A DNA stretch of 64,000 nt from Sipunculus nudus (Eukaryota > Annelida > Sipuncula > Golfingiida > Sipunculidae), in NCBI GenBank assembly GCA_026874595.1, contig CM049306.1:8862519-8926518 (forward strand). Reading direction: 5' to 3'. Position 1 is the stretch's first letter, and each line of letters starts with the position of its first letter. Made by a program: the position numbers and the translations under genes. Below the pieces are notes generated by a model. It had not been told where the DNA came from, searched no databases, and saw only the letters and a list, made by a program, of their open reading frames with translations. This document shows, in pieces, positions 44,952 through 56,900 of this stretch.

Positions 44952-45761
44952 TGTTAGGCTCAAGCTTTGGGCGTTGCTATGGCGTGTAGAGATACAGCGC
45001 TCGGTGTAATCCGTACGGGTTGAACCCTAGCGTGTAAAGACACAGCGCTCGATAAGCGTTTCTGGAATGTTCAGGTCTGTTTATGCGTAGCGTGTGTTTT
45101 GTTCTTTGGGATGTTCGTGAAATAGAAGTTTCTAGGCTTTGGGAGAGAAAGTTATAAAAAGGGGCTGTGTTTAGAGCCGAAAGAGAGAGAAAAATTCCAG
45201 TGAACACGGAAGAGTGTGAGTTAGTTTTGGGACCTTTCCGATTATTGCAGAACTTACAGATATTCTTCGAAATTTGCAACAGATTTTATACAGTCTTCAG
45301 TTTGACTTTGGGATTATTGCCAGAACTTCACTTTTGGATTACAACAGATTGATTTCGAGATTACATTGGACTATTATTCTCTGAGAAAATTTACGTGAAC
45401 TGTTCATCTAGATTATATGTTCAAAGGATTTGTTGAGCTGTGACAGTGGTGGTATCCAGAATCAAAGCCTAGGATCCGGACACTCTTGTACTGTACACTT
45501 TATTTGTTATACTGTGTAATTGTATTGATTTACTGTTATACTGTTGTTATACTGTATAATTGTCTTGATTTAGTGTATTATAATGTCAGGGTTGTTTTAA
45601 GAATAAATTTTAATTATTTGTTAACAAAAACCACTGACTTCTTTATTCATTCCCTTTGACATTTCACGCTGCCTAGTGATACAGAATTTGTTTTTTAATC
45701 TCCGTAACAAAATTTATGCTCGTCACGACTACGTGATCTGTTGTTATTAGGTTCCGTAACA
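44952..45761 (+). mobile_element. Solo LTR, plus orientation, inverted relative to 43333-44034
   Basis: Begins TGTTAGGCTC and ends GTTCCGTAACA, giving short TGTTA/TAACA inverted ends. TATAAAA lies at 45153-45159 and AATAAA at 45602-45607. It shares with the other LTR a common path of landmarks: 'gagacacagcg', 'ctgtgtt.agcc', 'gggacct.ttccgat', 'gtcttcag', 'gacagtg.tggtatccag' and 'tgattcattccc' in variant forms. Flanking 5-bp words differ (tatcg, tgcat), so there is no target duplication. No internal retroelement genes adjoin. Confidence 0.7.
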
Positions 45762-46683
45762 TGCATATGTGATTATTCGTGTCTTTGCGCCATATGTGTT
45801 AATTTGAGTGTTTTTCTCTGCATGATATGCATGCACCTGTGTGTATTTATGTACAACTCATCAAAGCTGATTTTATTTTTTTTAATTATAATAACGTCTG
45901 TTTTATTTTAATGAAGTATACCATATATATATATATATAAAACGGGGCAACTGCATGTATGTTTATGTGTGTATATGTATGTATATATCTGCGTATGAAG
46001 GTGAATATTTTGTGAATGTATCTGTGTACAAGTTACTTAGACTGTAGCGTGTCTATGATATTGGTTTTCGTGAGGCATTTTTTAAGTCCGGAAAGGGCTG
46101 CTTTAACTCAAGTGAGATGCTTATTATCACATATCGCCATCAGGTTGATAGGGTCGGCCCGGAGAGTCGACAGGTAATCAGACCAGGTGTTATACAACAC
46201 TCGCGATGCTTTTAGCCAATTCTGTCCTCACATTACAACAGAAAGTCCGTGTAGAAAAACATACTTCCCACGTCGCCCTACCGCCGCATGCTATAATCAT
46301 GCTGGTCTTCATAACACAATCAGTCTCAAACTTTTTCTGTGTAATATATTCACCTACATACGCAGATATACGTACATATACACACATGCATGGACATATA
46401 TGCAGTTGCCGCGTCTTATATATGGTATACTTCATTAAAATAATAATAATAAAAAAACAGACATTATTAAAATTAAAATCTCATCGGTTACGATTTGTCT
46501 CCTTGTGTCAAGACCCACTAAAAACAATATAACCTCAGTACAATATCATTGGGATTAGGCAATTGACATGCAGATTACAAACACACGTAGGTAACAATTT
46601 AAATTATACACTCTTTACGCAGCGTATACACACTGCGGTCGTTCCATATCTCCTTCACTTTAACCGCTGCTTTGTATAAAGAG
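45762..46683. other. Intergenic DNA, no feature seen
   Basis: Contains short TG/TA-rich simple sequence near 45920-46000. Open frames at 46187-46532 overlap on both strands and have no splice support. Confidence 0.3.
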
Positions 46684-46725
46684 TTTTTTTTTTGTTTTTT
46701 TTTTTTTTTTGGGGGGGGGGGGGGG
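46684..46725. repeat. Adjacent poly-T and poly-G tracts
   Basis: T-rich run (46684-46710, one G interruption) followed at once by about 15 G, an abrupt homopolymer junction. Confidence 0.9.
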
Positions 46726-46895
46726 TTGGGGTTTCTTCACCAGAGCTGGCACATGGTCAGGAGCTGTAACCGTGGTATCAAACCAATGTGACCTCGGTCA
46801 CGTGTCGCGGGTTGGATGCCACGCTCTCAGTTCTCTGTCCGGTGCCACCCCTAGTGGCGAAACCCGGCAAATCTTGCTATACATAGTAGAGGTTA
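46726..46895. other. Short GC-richer interval
   Basis: Unique sequence between the homopolymer tract and the foldback MITE. No gene was recognised. Confidence 0.3.
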
Positions 46896-47411
46896 AGGTA
46901 TCATTATTGTCTAAACCCTTATTATATATATAAAATTAATTTAAAAGTGATTTAAATTCATATAAGACCCCAGAAAGTATATATTATTTTAAACCTGGAC
47001 AGTGATCTCTGATGATAAAGGCCTACATATTTTGAATTTATCACTCATTTTCACATGATTTTGTAAAATAGAAAAAAGTATTGAATAAAAATTTTAAATT
47101 TCAGTTTTAGGGTAGATAGAAACATTATAGTGGAAAAACCATAATTTTTTTTAGATATTGTCATGTAGATTAATATTGGTCCATTAAAAAGCAGCTTATT
47201 GTTACACTTGGATTTAAATAGTGTACCTTTAGACATTTTTTTAAGTATTACAAAATCATGTGAAAATGAAGGAAAAGTTAAAAAATATGTATGCCATCAG
47301 AGGATCAGGGTACCAGGTTTAAAATAATGTACACTTTTGGGGGTTTAATATTAATGTAAAGAACATTTTATTTGTATTTAGATATAGGGGATTCAAGCAA
47401 TAATGATACCT
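46896..47411 (+). mobile_element. Foldback MITE with about 170-bp inverted repeats and TA target duplication
   Basis: The ends AGGTATCATTATTG and CAATAATGATACCT are perfect inverted repeats. Homology continues inward for about 170 bp (46896-47067 against 47238-47411), with landmarks 'ttattttaaacctgg' and 'cattttcacatgattttgta' inverted in the other arm. TA flanks both ends (46894-46895 and 47412-47413). TA duplications fit the Tc1/mariner-IS630 superfamily. The centre of about 170 bp is unique AT-rich DNA with no transposase. Confidence 0.8.
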
Positions 47412-47413
47412 TA

Positions 47414-47853
47414 TATAATGCGAAGGGTTTGTATAGAAGGATTGCAGTGTTTAAACGCGGGAGGAAAGTTGTTTTAAAAATGGGGCATTACTAATATCAA
47501 TTCGAACGACAAGCTTCCTTTGAGGAAGGAAATGACTCGTGCCAATAGAAAAAAAACCAGATATTTCACACACAGCCGGGACATGGTTGGAGGAAGTGAC
47601 TTTGTTAACGGCAGTATATGTGCCATTGGTTGCCCTTATCCTAAAAATAGGATCAGCTTTCATTTAAAATCCCCATGAATGGAACGAACCTAAGTAAACC
47701 TCCTGCAGATATACTCTATAACCAGTGGCACACCTGACTTCTGACGCAGGAAAACGGGAACCGTTACGTTTATATGACGTTTAATGGTTACATTTCACCT
47801 GCCGATAGGGTCAACAGGTGCATTGTTTCTCTGATTTTTTTTTTCTTTTCCAT
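47414..47853. other. Intergenic DNA, no feature seen
   Basis: Unique sequence. A 70-codon minus-strand frame at 47451-47663 has no support. Confidence 0.3.
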
Positions 47854-49437
47854 TTTTAGCTCAGCTGACTGTAAGTCATCTGAGCTATAGCGATAACTCT
47901 TTGTCCGTCGTCCGTCCGGCCGTCCGGCTATCCGGCCATCCGGTCGTCTGTCCGTTAACAGGGCACAAATCGCAAAGACTGGACCTAGAATCTTCATTCT
48001 TGACATTCTGAGAGGCCTATGAAAAGTCTCAATGGAAACCAGAAATTAGGTCTCTGTTACCCATATCCTTCGAGCTATGGGGCCCCAAAGTACCCCCCAG
48101 AATAGTGAAAAATTTCATACAAAAACTTCAATATCTGATTAACTACATCACTGATGGTCATGATTTTGGCATACATATTGACCATGAGATGTTTCATCAG
48201 TTTCTGCAGACTGGTGGCGCCAACTGTATTTTTCAAATTTTTACAATTTTTTTCTCTATTTTTGAAACCTTTAAGGATGTAGTTATCTGTCAACAGGGTT
48301 CAAATTGTAACGACTGGACATAGAATCTTCATTCTTGACACACAGAGGGACCCACGAAAAGTCTCCATGGAAACCTGAAATTAGGTCTCTGTTACCCATA
48401 TCCTTTGAGCTATGGCAGTCCAAAGTACAGCTCAGAATAATGGAAAATTTGATACAAAAGCTGAAGTATCTGAACAACTAATGCAGAGATCACCATAATT
48501 GTTTGTATGGATATTGATCATGGAGAGTTTCATCAATTTCTGCAGCCTGGTGGCACCACATGTATTTGTTCGGGCTTTTTTTCGAATTTTTTTCTCTATT
48601 TTTGATACCTTTAAAGATATGAACATCTGTTAACAGGGCACAAATCATAACAACTGGATCTAGAATCTTCATTCTTTACACACAGGGAGACCCATGAAAA
48701 ATCTCCATGGAAACCTGAAATTAAGTCTCTGTTACCCATATCCATTAAGCTGTATGGCTCCAAAATACCCCCCAGAATAATGAAAAAATTTGATACAAAA
48801 ACTCCAGTATCTCAATTACTACAACACTGAGTGATGCTCATGATTTTTGGCATACATACTGATCATGACGTGTTCCATCAGTTTCAGCAGACTGGGTGCG
48901 CCACCTCTATTCTTTTCAAATTTTTACGAATTATTTTCTCTATTTTTGAGACCTTTAAAGATGTGGTTATCTGTCAACAGGGTACAAATTGTAACAACTG
49001 GACCTAGAATCTTCATTCTTGTCATGCAAGGAGGCCCATGAAAAGTGTCTGTGGAAACCTGAAATTAGGTCTCTGTTACCCATATCCTTCAAGCTATAGG
49101 ACTTCAAAGTATCCCTCAGAATAATGGAAAATTTGATACAAAAACTGAAGTATCTGAACAACTAATCCAGAGACCACCATGCTTCTTTGCATGGATATTG
49201 ACCATTAAGTGTTTTTATTAGTTTCTGCAGACTGGTGGAGCCACCTGTATTTTTTTTAAAGTTTAAGCATTTTTTCTCTATTTTTGAGATATATTAATAC
49301 AGACACAATCTCAGCCTGTTGGTTAATCTGTTTGATGCTTCAGTTGAATGGTTATATACTTCCATTCAGATGATGAAATTTCCTTTTGCAAATCTCTTCC
49401 CAGTCAGCTGAGCGTCATGACCCATGGGTCACTTGTT
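47854..49437 (+). mobile_element. Tandem-array non-autonomous element, forward copy
   Basis: The head is a palindrome, AGCTCAGCTGACT-GTA-AGTCATCTGAGCT (one mismatch), then GTCCGTC/GTCCGGCCGTCC-type sequence. Four units follow with the landmark 'ggacctagaatcttcattctt' or variants at 47981, 48316, 48656 and 49000, 335-344 bp apart. The tail AGTCAGCTGAGC is the exact reverse complement of GCTCAGCTGACT in the head. It is followed by the 14-bp palindrome TGACCCATGGGTCA and CTTGTTT. Open frames on both strands repeat with the units and are not genes. The reverse-strand copy is at 42557-44668. Confidence 0.8.
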
Positions 49438-50925
49438 TCTGTAATGTATTGTTACAGAGTACACACTTGTAAATATGCAGGTCTAGGCGTACACTGATGT
49501 CCAGCCGTTAACTATTAGTTCTGGTCTCTCCGGTCTGATTGCGTGAGGGGCCACCCAGCCCAGCGTCTGCGCGATGAGGCTGATGGCTTCCCCTCGACCC
49601 CTGCTCAATATCCCATATGGATATATATAGAGAGTTTTCTGTTAAACTATATTCTTCATTTGCAACCAGGTCGTTATTTATATTTCTTAGAATAATAGAT
49701 TATCAGGTGGGCCCCTCTGTTCTCTTTATGTGCATATATGCCAAGATACGTTACCTTATTCCAATTTACTGTTATTAATCATTTTTCAGTTGATAAATTA
49801 AAATCCCCATGGTATTATCTAAGTTTATTTCACATTACAAGTTAATTATTATTCATGATTACTTCACAATTAGTATTACTGATAAAGTGTTGTGTGAGCT
49901 ATCTAGCAAGGTATTATTTATTGTTGAGCGTATAGTATAGTCTTTGGATTATACACATTTTAAACGTTAACAAGAAACACACTTTTACTCTGACTGGACC
50001 AGATAACGATGTCAGCACCAGCTTTGCAACCCCTGTTTCGTTAAGGTCCTCACTCACGCCTGTAGAATGTATAAGTATACTGGGATAGCACTGAAAATGA
50101 AGTCAAGGCTCAGGTCTCGAGTCCAGAGTGAGTCTCCAGTAGCCTGCTGTTTCAATATATTTTTAGTGTATGTGCATGGTGCGAACCTGTACTGCTTTGA
50201 TATATTGATTAAACATCGTCTTATTACGTCTGGATTGAGTTGAAGTTTGATGACAGAATCTGCGAGTCGGCAACCCCTGACAGTATGACAGTCACGTTTG
50301 GTAAAAATTAGAGGACGAAATGTCAGTATTAAAACAATTGACGTCTGAAATTAATTCTTCTGTCAAAAATGCCTATTTGATTGGACACATGTAAATCCGA
50401 TAAAAAAAAAACAAAAGAACAACCCCATATGAAAAGTAAATGAAGACTCTTTAAAATATAATAAAATGCATGACAACCATGCAACTTAACATTGAAAATT
50501 ATAGGTAATGAGAAACACGAAATTAACACAACTACTGCTATGATAATATTCTAGCTTTACTTGACCTTTACAAATACTAAAAATAAAAATCACAGGATTA
50601 TAATAAAAAACATAGCAAAATCTTGGTAACAATTTTATAATTAATTGAATAAATATCACCACTATAATTTGGTCACGATGTGCAGTCAAATACACGTGTA
50701 GATTTAGGATATAATTCGGAACAGAAATGATCATGGAACATACATTTATAAAGACTATATGTTTGAGTAAAATTTCATTTTACAGTGTAAACTGCGGTAA
50801 AATCATATCTTATACAACTAATCGAATACACACGTGTATATATAATAAATTCAGTTGGATCATAAAGTATGAATAAGAAACATTATCATGAAGCAACTAA
50901 ATTATGTAAATGACAGATATGGATG
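49438..50925. other. Intergenic DNA, no feature seen
   Basis: Unique AT-rich DNA. No exon, RNA gene or element was recognised. Confidence 0.3.
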
Positions 50926-50929
50926 TGGG

Positions 50930-51400
50930 ATGAAGATGATGACTGTCAAGTGCCTGCGGGGTTTGTTCTTGTTATTAGATAAGCACTGCATGAGTGCTGC
51001 ACGGCCTCGCTGGCCTGACAAGCTGTAGGTCCACTACAGCAAGTTAGACGAGGGCTGTCGGGCGGTGAATTATCACACCCAGACATTTGGCTGTATAGAA
51101 ACAAATTGCCCATTCACATGGCCTGTCATTTTTAATTTCAAAGAAGTTCGATAAATTGCTAGCGGCATAATGGGCGCACACAGCCAAATTGACTATAGGT
51201 TTGTAGTGTTGCCGTCAACCGGCAGATAAAACACGCGAACCCGACAGAGCGGTACTGTAAGCCGGCATATTACACCCTGTAATAGACCCCCGGTCTCCCA
51301 CGTGCCATGTCGCCCCAGGGACATGTGCAGACGGGTGGGTGGCTTATATAACGACCCAAGAAGCGTTTATTGTAGGCCCAGCAATGAATTAGACATAATA
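50930..51400. promoter_or_regulatory. Repeat-free, GC-balanced block, possible regulatory DNA
   Basis: About 470 bp clearly richer in G and C than its flanks, with no repeats and no long frame. It contains GATA-type words (AGATAAG near 50977, AGATAAA near 51224), an E-box CACGTG near 51300, and 'ttatataa' near 51344. The regulatory reading is inference from composition and motifs. Confidence 0.2.
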
Positions 51401-51469
51401 ATTAGTAACAATCAGTCGCAGCAGACACTAGAATCACACAGGCTCATTTTTACTACTCAGGATGTGGTT

Positions 51470-51830
51470 TGAAAAAGAAAATTATTTGTATTATTTATGG
51501 CCAATTCTCCAGTAATATATAGCGTTCATTCTTGGGCGCATATATGTTCTTTTTTTTTTTTGGCTATCAGAATGTTTTTTTCGCATGAATGAACCGTCAC
51601 AAGGAATTATCAACTTAATCATGATTTTATCTGACTCATATTGTTTCACAATGGTTTTATATAAAAAAAATTTAGAAAACTATTGGTATTGTTCATGGAT
51701 AATTCTCAAGTCGTACAGCTTTCATTGTCGTGCGCATATGTTCATTGTCAAGTTAATGGTTATCTTATTCGATTTACATTGTTTCACAATGGTTTGTATG
51801 TATAACAAAATTTAGATTCAGAGTGGAATG
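51470..51830 (+). repeat. Degenerate tandem repeat, period about 138 bp
   Basis: 'ttgtttcacaatggttt' occurs at 51641 and 51779. 'attctccagt/attctcaagt' and 'gcgcatat.tgttc' also recur in order, giving about 2.5 units. The 76-codon frame at 51585-51815 lies within it. Confidence 0.6.
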
Positions 51831-51928
51831 CAGAACAAAAATCATAAAAGGTTAAAATAATTATTGGTTGAAGGAAATCCGTATAATTTCAACGTCTTTT
51901 CCTTATAAAGGACCTTAATTTCTTTCAG

Positions 51929-51996
51929 TGATAGTGGACGAACGCTACGGATTTTTCGACCCTTTCTGTCCAGAACGGATATTTGTATATGTGTGA
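51929..51996 (+). CDS. Possible 3'-terminal coding exon
   Basis: A strong acceptor (ccttaatttctttcag) ends at 51928. With two bases completing a split codon, 21 codons follow to TGA at 51994-51996. The peptide VDERYGFFDPFCPERIFVYV looks like protein. AATAAA occurs about 160 bp downstream near 52158. Another frame from the same acceptor is also open, and no upstream exon was found, so this is only a candidate. Confidence 0.25.
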
Positions 51997-53960
51997 TATG
52001 TGTATTTTACAATAGTATGTGTTTACATTTCAATTGTCCAGATTAACATATATATTGTCAGCACACATCTAGTCCAAAAGAAAAAAAATCGGAACGTGCA
52101 TGGCCGGAAGTTCTTGGGTGACCAAAACTTCATTGGTGCAGTGGACAATATCGGGTGAATAAAGTAACAAAAGTTACTTTATGATAGACCTGACAGCAAG
52201 GGTGTCTCTATGTTTATCAGAATTAAATTATCCACGGAGAGCATTTCAGCTGGCATAGAACTTTTAGATTATAAATATAAAGTATAAAGCAAAAAAAAAA
52301 GTATAAAAAAAGTATTAATAAGGCTATATATATCAGCACTCGTCAAGAGCTCGCAAGGGATGTTTCCAGCGCCCCCCCCCAACGGTTACCACATGTAATA
52401 AGGATACCTAGGATAGGCTATGCAGCATGAAAATAGGTTTTATTATCAAAAATAAATTCAGGTACATTACTCATGAATATTACTCTTTTCAAAGGTTAGT
52501 TTTGGTGAATCAGCCGAATTGAAGAGTCAACGCAAACAGGGGCAGAGCCGAGCGATAATATGGGTGGTGGGAGAGGGGGTCGGCTTTGAAGTGTACGTCT
52601 TTTGAGATAAGGTTATGTTAAAAAGAATCAGGAGCAAATCTGTCATACGTAATCATTGCTCAGTTTATAAAAAAAAAATCAGCCAGTTTGAAGATCTAGT
52701 TCACAGGAAAATTCGGTAGAACTGGGCGATAAAAGGGAATCGATCATAAAGTGTACGAAATTCGGTCTCAGCAAAAAATAAATATTAGGTGTAAATCTGT
52801 CACCTATGACTTATGGTGTGTCAAATAGTCATTTTCTTAATAAGCCCTATTGGAGATCCAGCGAAGAAGAAATAAAATAAAATATGCATTAAAAATCTAA
52901 ACACATCTCTGCAATCTTATAATGGATTCAAGCATGGCCAATTCGCAGTAGATGAATAACTTTCACAATCTCTTCTACAATAGGTATTCTGTTTATGTTT
53001 TCCAGCGTGTGAGTATTGCTGGGTAAACCAGTCCTCGACACTTATCACCACAAAAGTTTGGAAAATCACTGTGCACTGGATGGAATACTCCTGGAGACTA
53101 GCATAGCAGCAAGAGACATACAGGAGACAGTCTGTATGGCAACGCACCCGATCTCTTTCATGCATCTCTTATTCTAATTCCTGGTTTCGGGCTACAAGAA
53201 ATAATGTTGCTGACAGTAGATTCGGCACAGAATATTCTAATACACTGTACCATGACGAGCCGGAATCAGATTCCGCTGACAGCGTCTTTATATTATTAAG
53301 GCTGGATACTACTAAGGCCCACTTCGAGAAATCTTTTATCTTTTAGGTTTCTTGGTCCGCGTGCATGTCGATTAATATGCATAGCCTGTATGAATATTTC
53401 TGATTTCATATGATAAATTAGCGTTTGATTGTAATATTATTTTCTTTATCTAACATTTAAATGTATCTTCTCTTGCTAAAATGAAGTTTGATGTAAATCC
53501 TTTTTGAAATACTGGCAACCCAGAAAGTCGTTCAGCATCAAATGCCTTCCGGAAAACCTGATTGTAAAAAAATTTGTAACTTTAATTGTCAACCACTCAG
53601 AGGTATGTTTTCGACTATGAAGGTATACTGTCAGGCGTTATGCATGACACTGCATGAATGTCAGAGACGCTACATGGTCCGGTAATTATGCTTCCAAAAC
53701 GTGGGGGACTGTATTAGGTTTGTGTTACAAAGTTTACAACCTGTTTCTTTCCATCATTGCATGATGGTCAAGTTTAATTGTTCTGCTTATATTAATGGTG
53801 TTGCATTTTTATTTTTTAAAAAATTATTAATTTTTATTCTATTTTTTAAATCGACGCTTTCTATTGGCTTTCGAAATGGAACCACAACGTGCTTGGTATG
53901 ACTAATGAGTGGTTTTATCTATTAATTCTATTAATACTTTCGGCATACATCATACGGCAT
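51997..53960. other. Long gene-free stretch
   Basis: Unique AT-rich DNA with a short C run near 52374. The minus-strand frame at 52917-53165 has no splice support. Confidence 0.3.
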
Positions 53961-56900
53961 ACATTGTAAAAGTGTGCCCATGACGTGAAGCACATCATGA
54001 AAGTGCGCAACAAACCCGGGGATATGAAGCACATTGTGAAAGTGTGCCACAAACCCGGGGATGAGAAACACATTGTGAAAGTGTGCCACAAACCCATGAA
54101 TATGAAGCACATTTCAAAAGTTTGCCTCGATACCATTTATATGAAGCACATTATGAGAGTGTACCACAAACCTGGGGTTATAAAGCAGATTATTGATGTA
54201 TGCCTCAGTACCATTGATATGAAGTACATTATGAAAGTGTGCCACAAACCCGGGGATAGGAAGCACATTGTGAAAGTGTGCCACAAACCCGGGGGTAAGA
54301 AGCACATTGTGAAAGTGTGCCACAAACCCGGGGATATGAAGCACTTTGTGAAAGTGTGCCACAAACCCGGGGATATGAAGCAAATTGTGAAAGTGTGCCA
54401 CAAACCCGGGGATATGAAGCACATTGTGAAAGTGTGCGACAAACCCGGGGATGTGAAGCACATTGTGAAAGTGTGCCACTAACCCGGGGATTAGAAGCAC
54501 ATTGTGAAAGTGTGCCACGAACCCGGGGATAAGAAGCACATTGTGAAAGTGTGCCACGAACCCGGGGATAAAAAGCACATTGTGAAAGTGTGCCACGGAC
54601 CCGGGGATAAGAAGCACATTGTGAAAGTGTGCCACGAACCCGGGGATATGAAGCACATTGTGAAAGTGTGCCACGAACCCGGGGATATGAAGCACATTGT
54701 GAATGTGGCCACAAACCCGGGAATATGAAGCACATTGTGAAAGTGTGCCACAAACCCGGGGTATGAAGCACATTGTGAAAGTGTGCCACAAGCCCGGGGA
54801 TATGAAGCACATTGTGAAAGTGTGCCACAAGCCCGGGGATATGAAGCACATTGTGAAAGTGTGCCACAAACCCGGGGATATGAAGCACATTTTGAAAGTG
54901 TGCCACAAACCAGGGGATATGAAGCACATTCTGAAAGTGTACCACAGACCCGGGGATAAGAAGCACATTGTGAAAATGTGCCACAAACCCGGGGTGAGAA
55001 GCACATTGTGAAAGTGTGCCACAAACCCGGGGATATGAAGCACATTGTGAAAGTGCGCAACAAACCCGGGGATATGAAGCACATTGTGAAAGTGCGCAAC
55101 AAACCCGGGGATATGAAGCACATTGTGAAAGTGTGCCACAAACCCGGGGATGAGAAACACATTGTGAAAGTGTGCCACAAACCCGGGAATATGAAGCACA
55201 TTTCAAAAGTTTGCCTCGATACCATTAATATGAAGCACATTATGAGAGTGTACCACAAACCTGGGGTTATAAAGCAGATTATTGATGAATGCCTCAGTAC
55301 CATTGATATGAAGTACATTATGAAAGTGTGCCACAAACCCGGGGATAGGAAGCACATTGTGAAAGTGTGCCACAAACCCGGGGGTAAGAAGCACATTGTG
55401 AAAGTGTGCCACAAACCTTGGGATATGAAGCACTTTGTGAAAGTGTGCCACAAACCCGGGGATATGAAGCAAATTGTGAAAGTGTGCCACAAACCCGGGG
55501 ATATGAAGCACATTGTGAAAGTGTGCCACAAACCCGGGGATATGAAGCACATTGGGAAAGTGTGCCACAGCACATTGTGAAAGTGTGCCACGAACCCGGG
55601 GATATGAAGCACATTGTGAAAGTGTGCCACAAACCCGGGGATTAGAAGCTCATTGTGAAAGTGTGCCACGAACCCGGGGATAAGAAGCACATTGTGAAAG
55701 TGTGCCACGAACCCGGGGATAAAAAGCACATTGTGAAAGTGTGCCAAGGACCCGGGGATAAGAAGCACATTGTGAAAGTGTGCCACGAACCCGGGGATAT
55801 GAAGCACATTGTGAAAGTGTGCCACGAACCCGGGGATATGAAGCACATTGTGAATGTGGCCACAAACCCGGGGATATGAAGCACATTGTGAAAGTGTGCC
55901 ACAAACCCGGGGTAAGAAGCACATCATGAAAGTGTGCCACAAGCCCGGGGATATGAAGCACATTGTGAAAGTGTGCCACAAACCCGGGGTAAGAAGCACA
56001 TTGTGAGAGTGTGCCACAAACCCGGGGATAAGAAGCACATTGTGAAAGTGTGCCACGAACCCGGGGATATGAAGCACATTGTGAATGTGGCCACAAACCC
56101 TGGGATATGAAGCACATTGTGAGAGTGTACCACAAACCCGGGGATAAGAAGCACATTGTGAAAATGTGCCACAAACCCGGGATAAGAAGCACATTGTGAA
56201 AGTGTGCCACAAACCAGGGGATATGAAACACATTTTGAAAGTGTGCCACAAACCCGGGGATATGAAGCACATTGTGAAAGTGTGCCACAAACCCGGGGAT
56301 AAGAAGCACATTGTGAAAGTGTGCCACAAACCCGGGGATATGAAGCACATTGTGAAAGTGTGCCACAAACCCGGGGATAAGAAGCACTTTGTGAAAGTGT
56401 GCCACAAACCCGGGGATATGAAGCACTTTTGTGAAAGTGTGCAACAAACCCGGGGATAAGAAGCACATTGTGAAAGTGTGCCACAAACCCGGGGATAAGA
56501 AGCACATTGTGAAAGTGTGCCACAAACCCGGGGATAGGAAGCACATTGTGAAAGTGTGCCACAAACCCGGGGATATGAAGCACATTGTGAAAGTGTGCCA
56601 CAAACCTGGGGATATGAAGCACATTGTGAAATTGTGCCACAGAACCGGGGATATGAAGCACATCATGAAAGTGTGCCACAAACCCGGGAATATGAAGCAC
56701 ATTTTGAAAGTGTGCCACAAACCCGGGGATATGAAGCACATTGTGAAAGTGTGCCACAAACCCGGGGATAAGAAGCACATTGTGAAAGTGTGCCACAAAC
56801 CCGGGGATATGAAGCACATTGTGAAAGTGTGCCACAAACCCGGGGATAAGAAGCACTTTGTGAAAGTGTGCCACAAACCCGGGGATATGAAGCACTTTTG

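Noticed and set aside
44952-45761. Full-length LTR retrotransposon or endogenous retrovirus
   Set aside because: No gag or pol frames, primer-binding site or polypurine tract adjoin either LTR, and the two LTRs are inverted rather than direct.
48075-49161. Several 60-72 codon frames with similar peptides
   Set aside because: They repeat with the 340-bp monomers of a non-coding array element.
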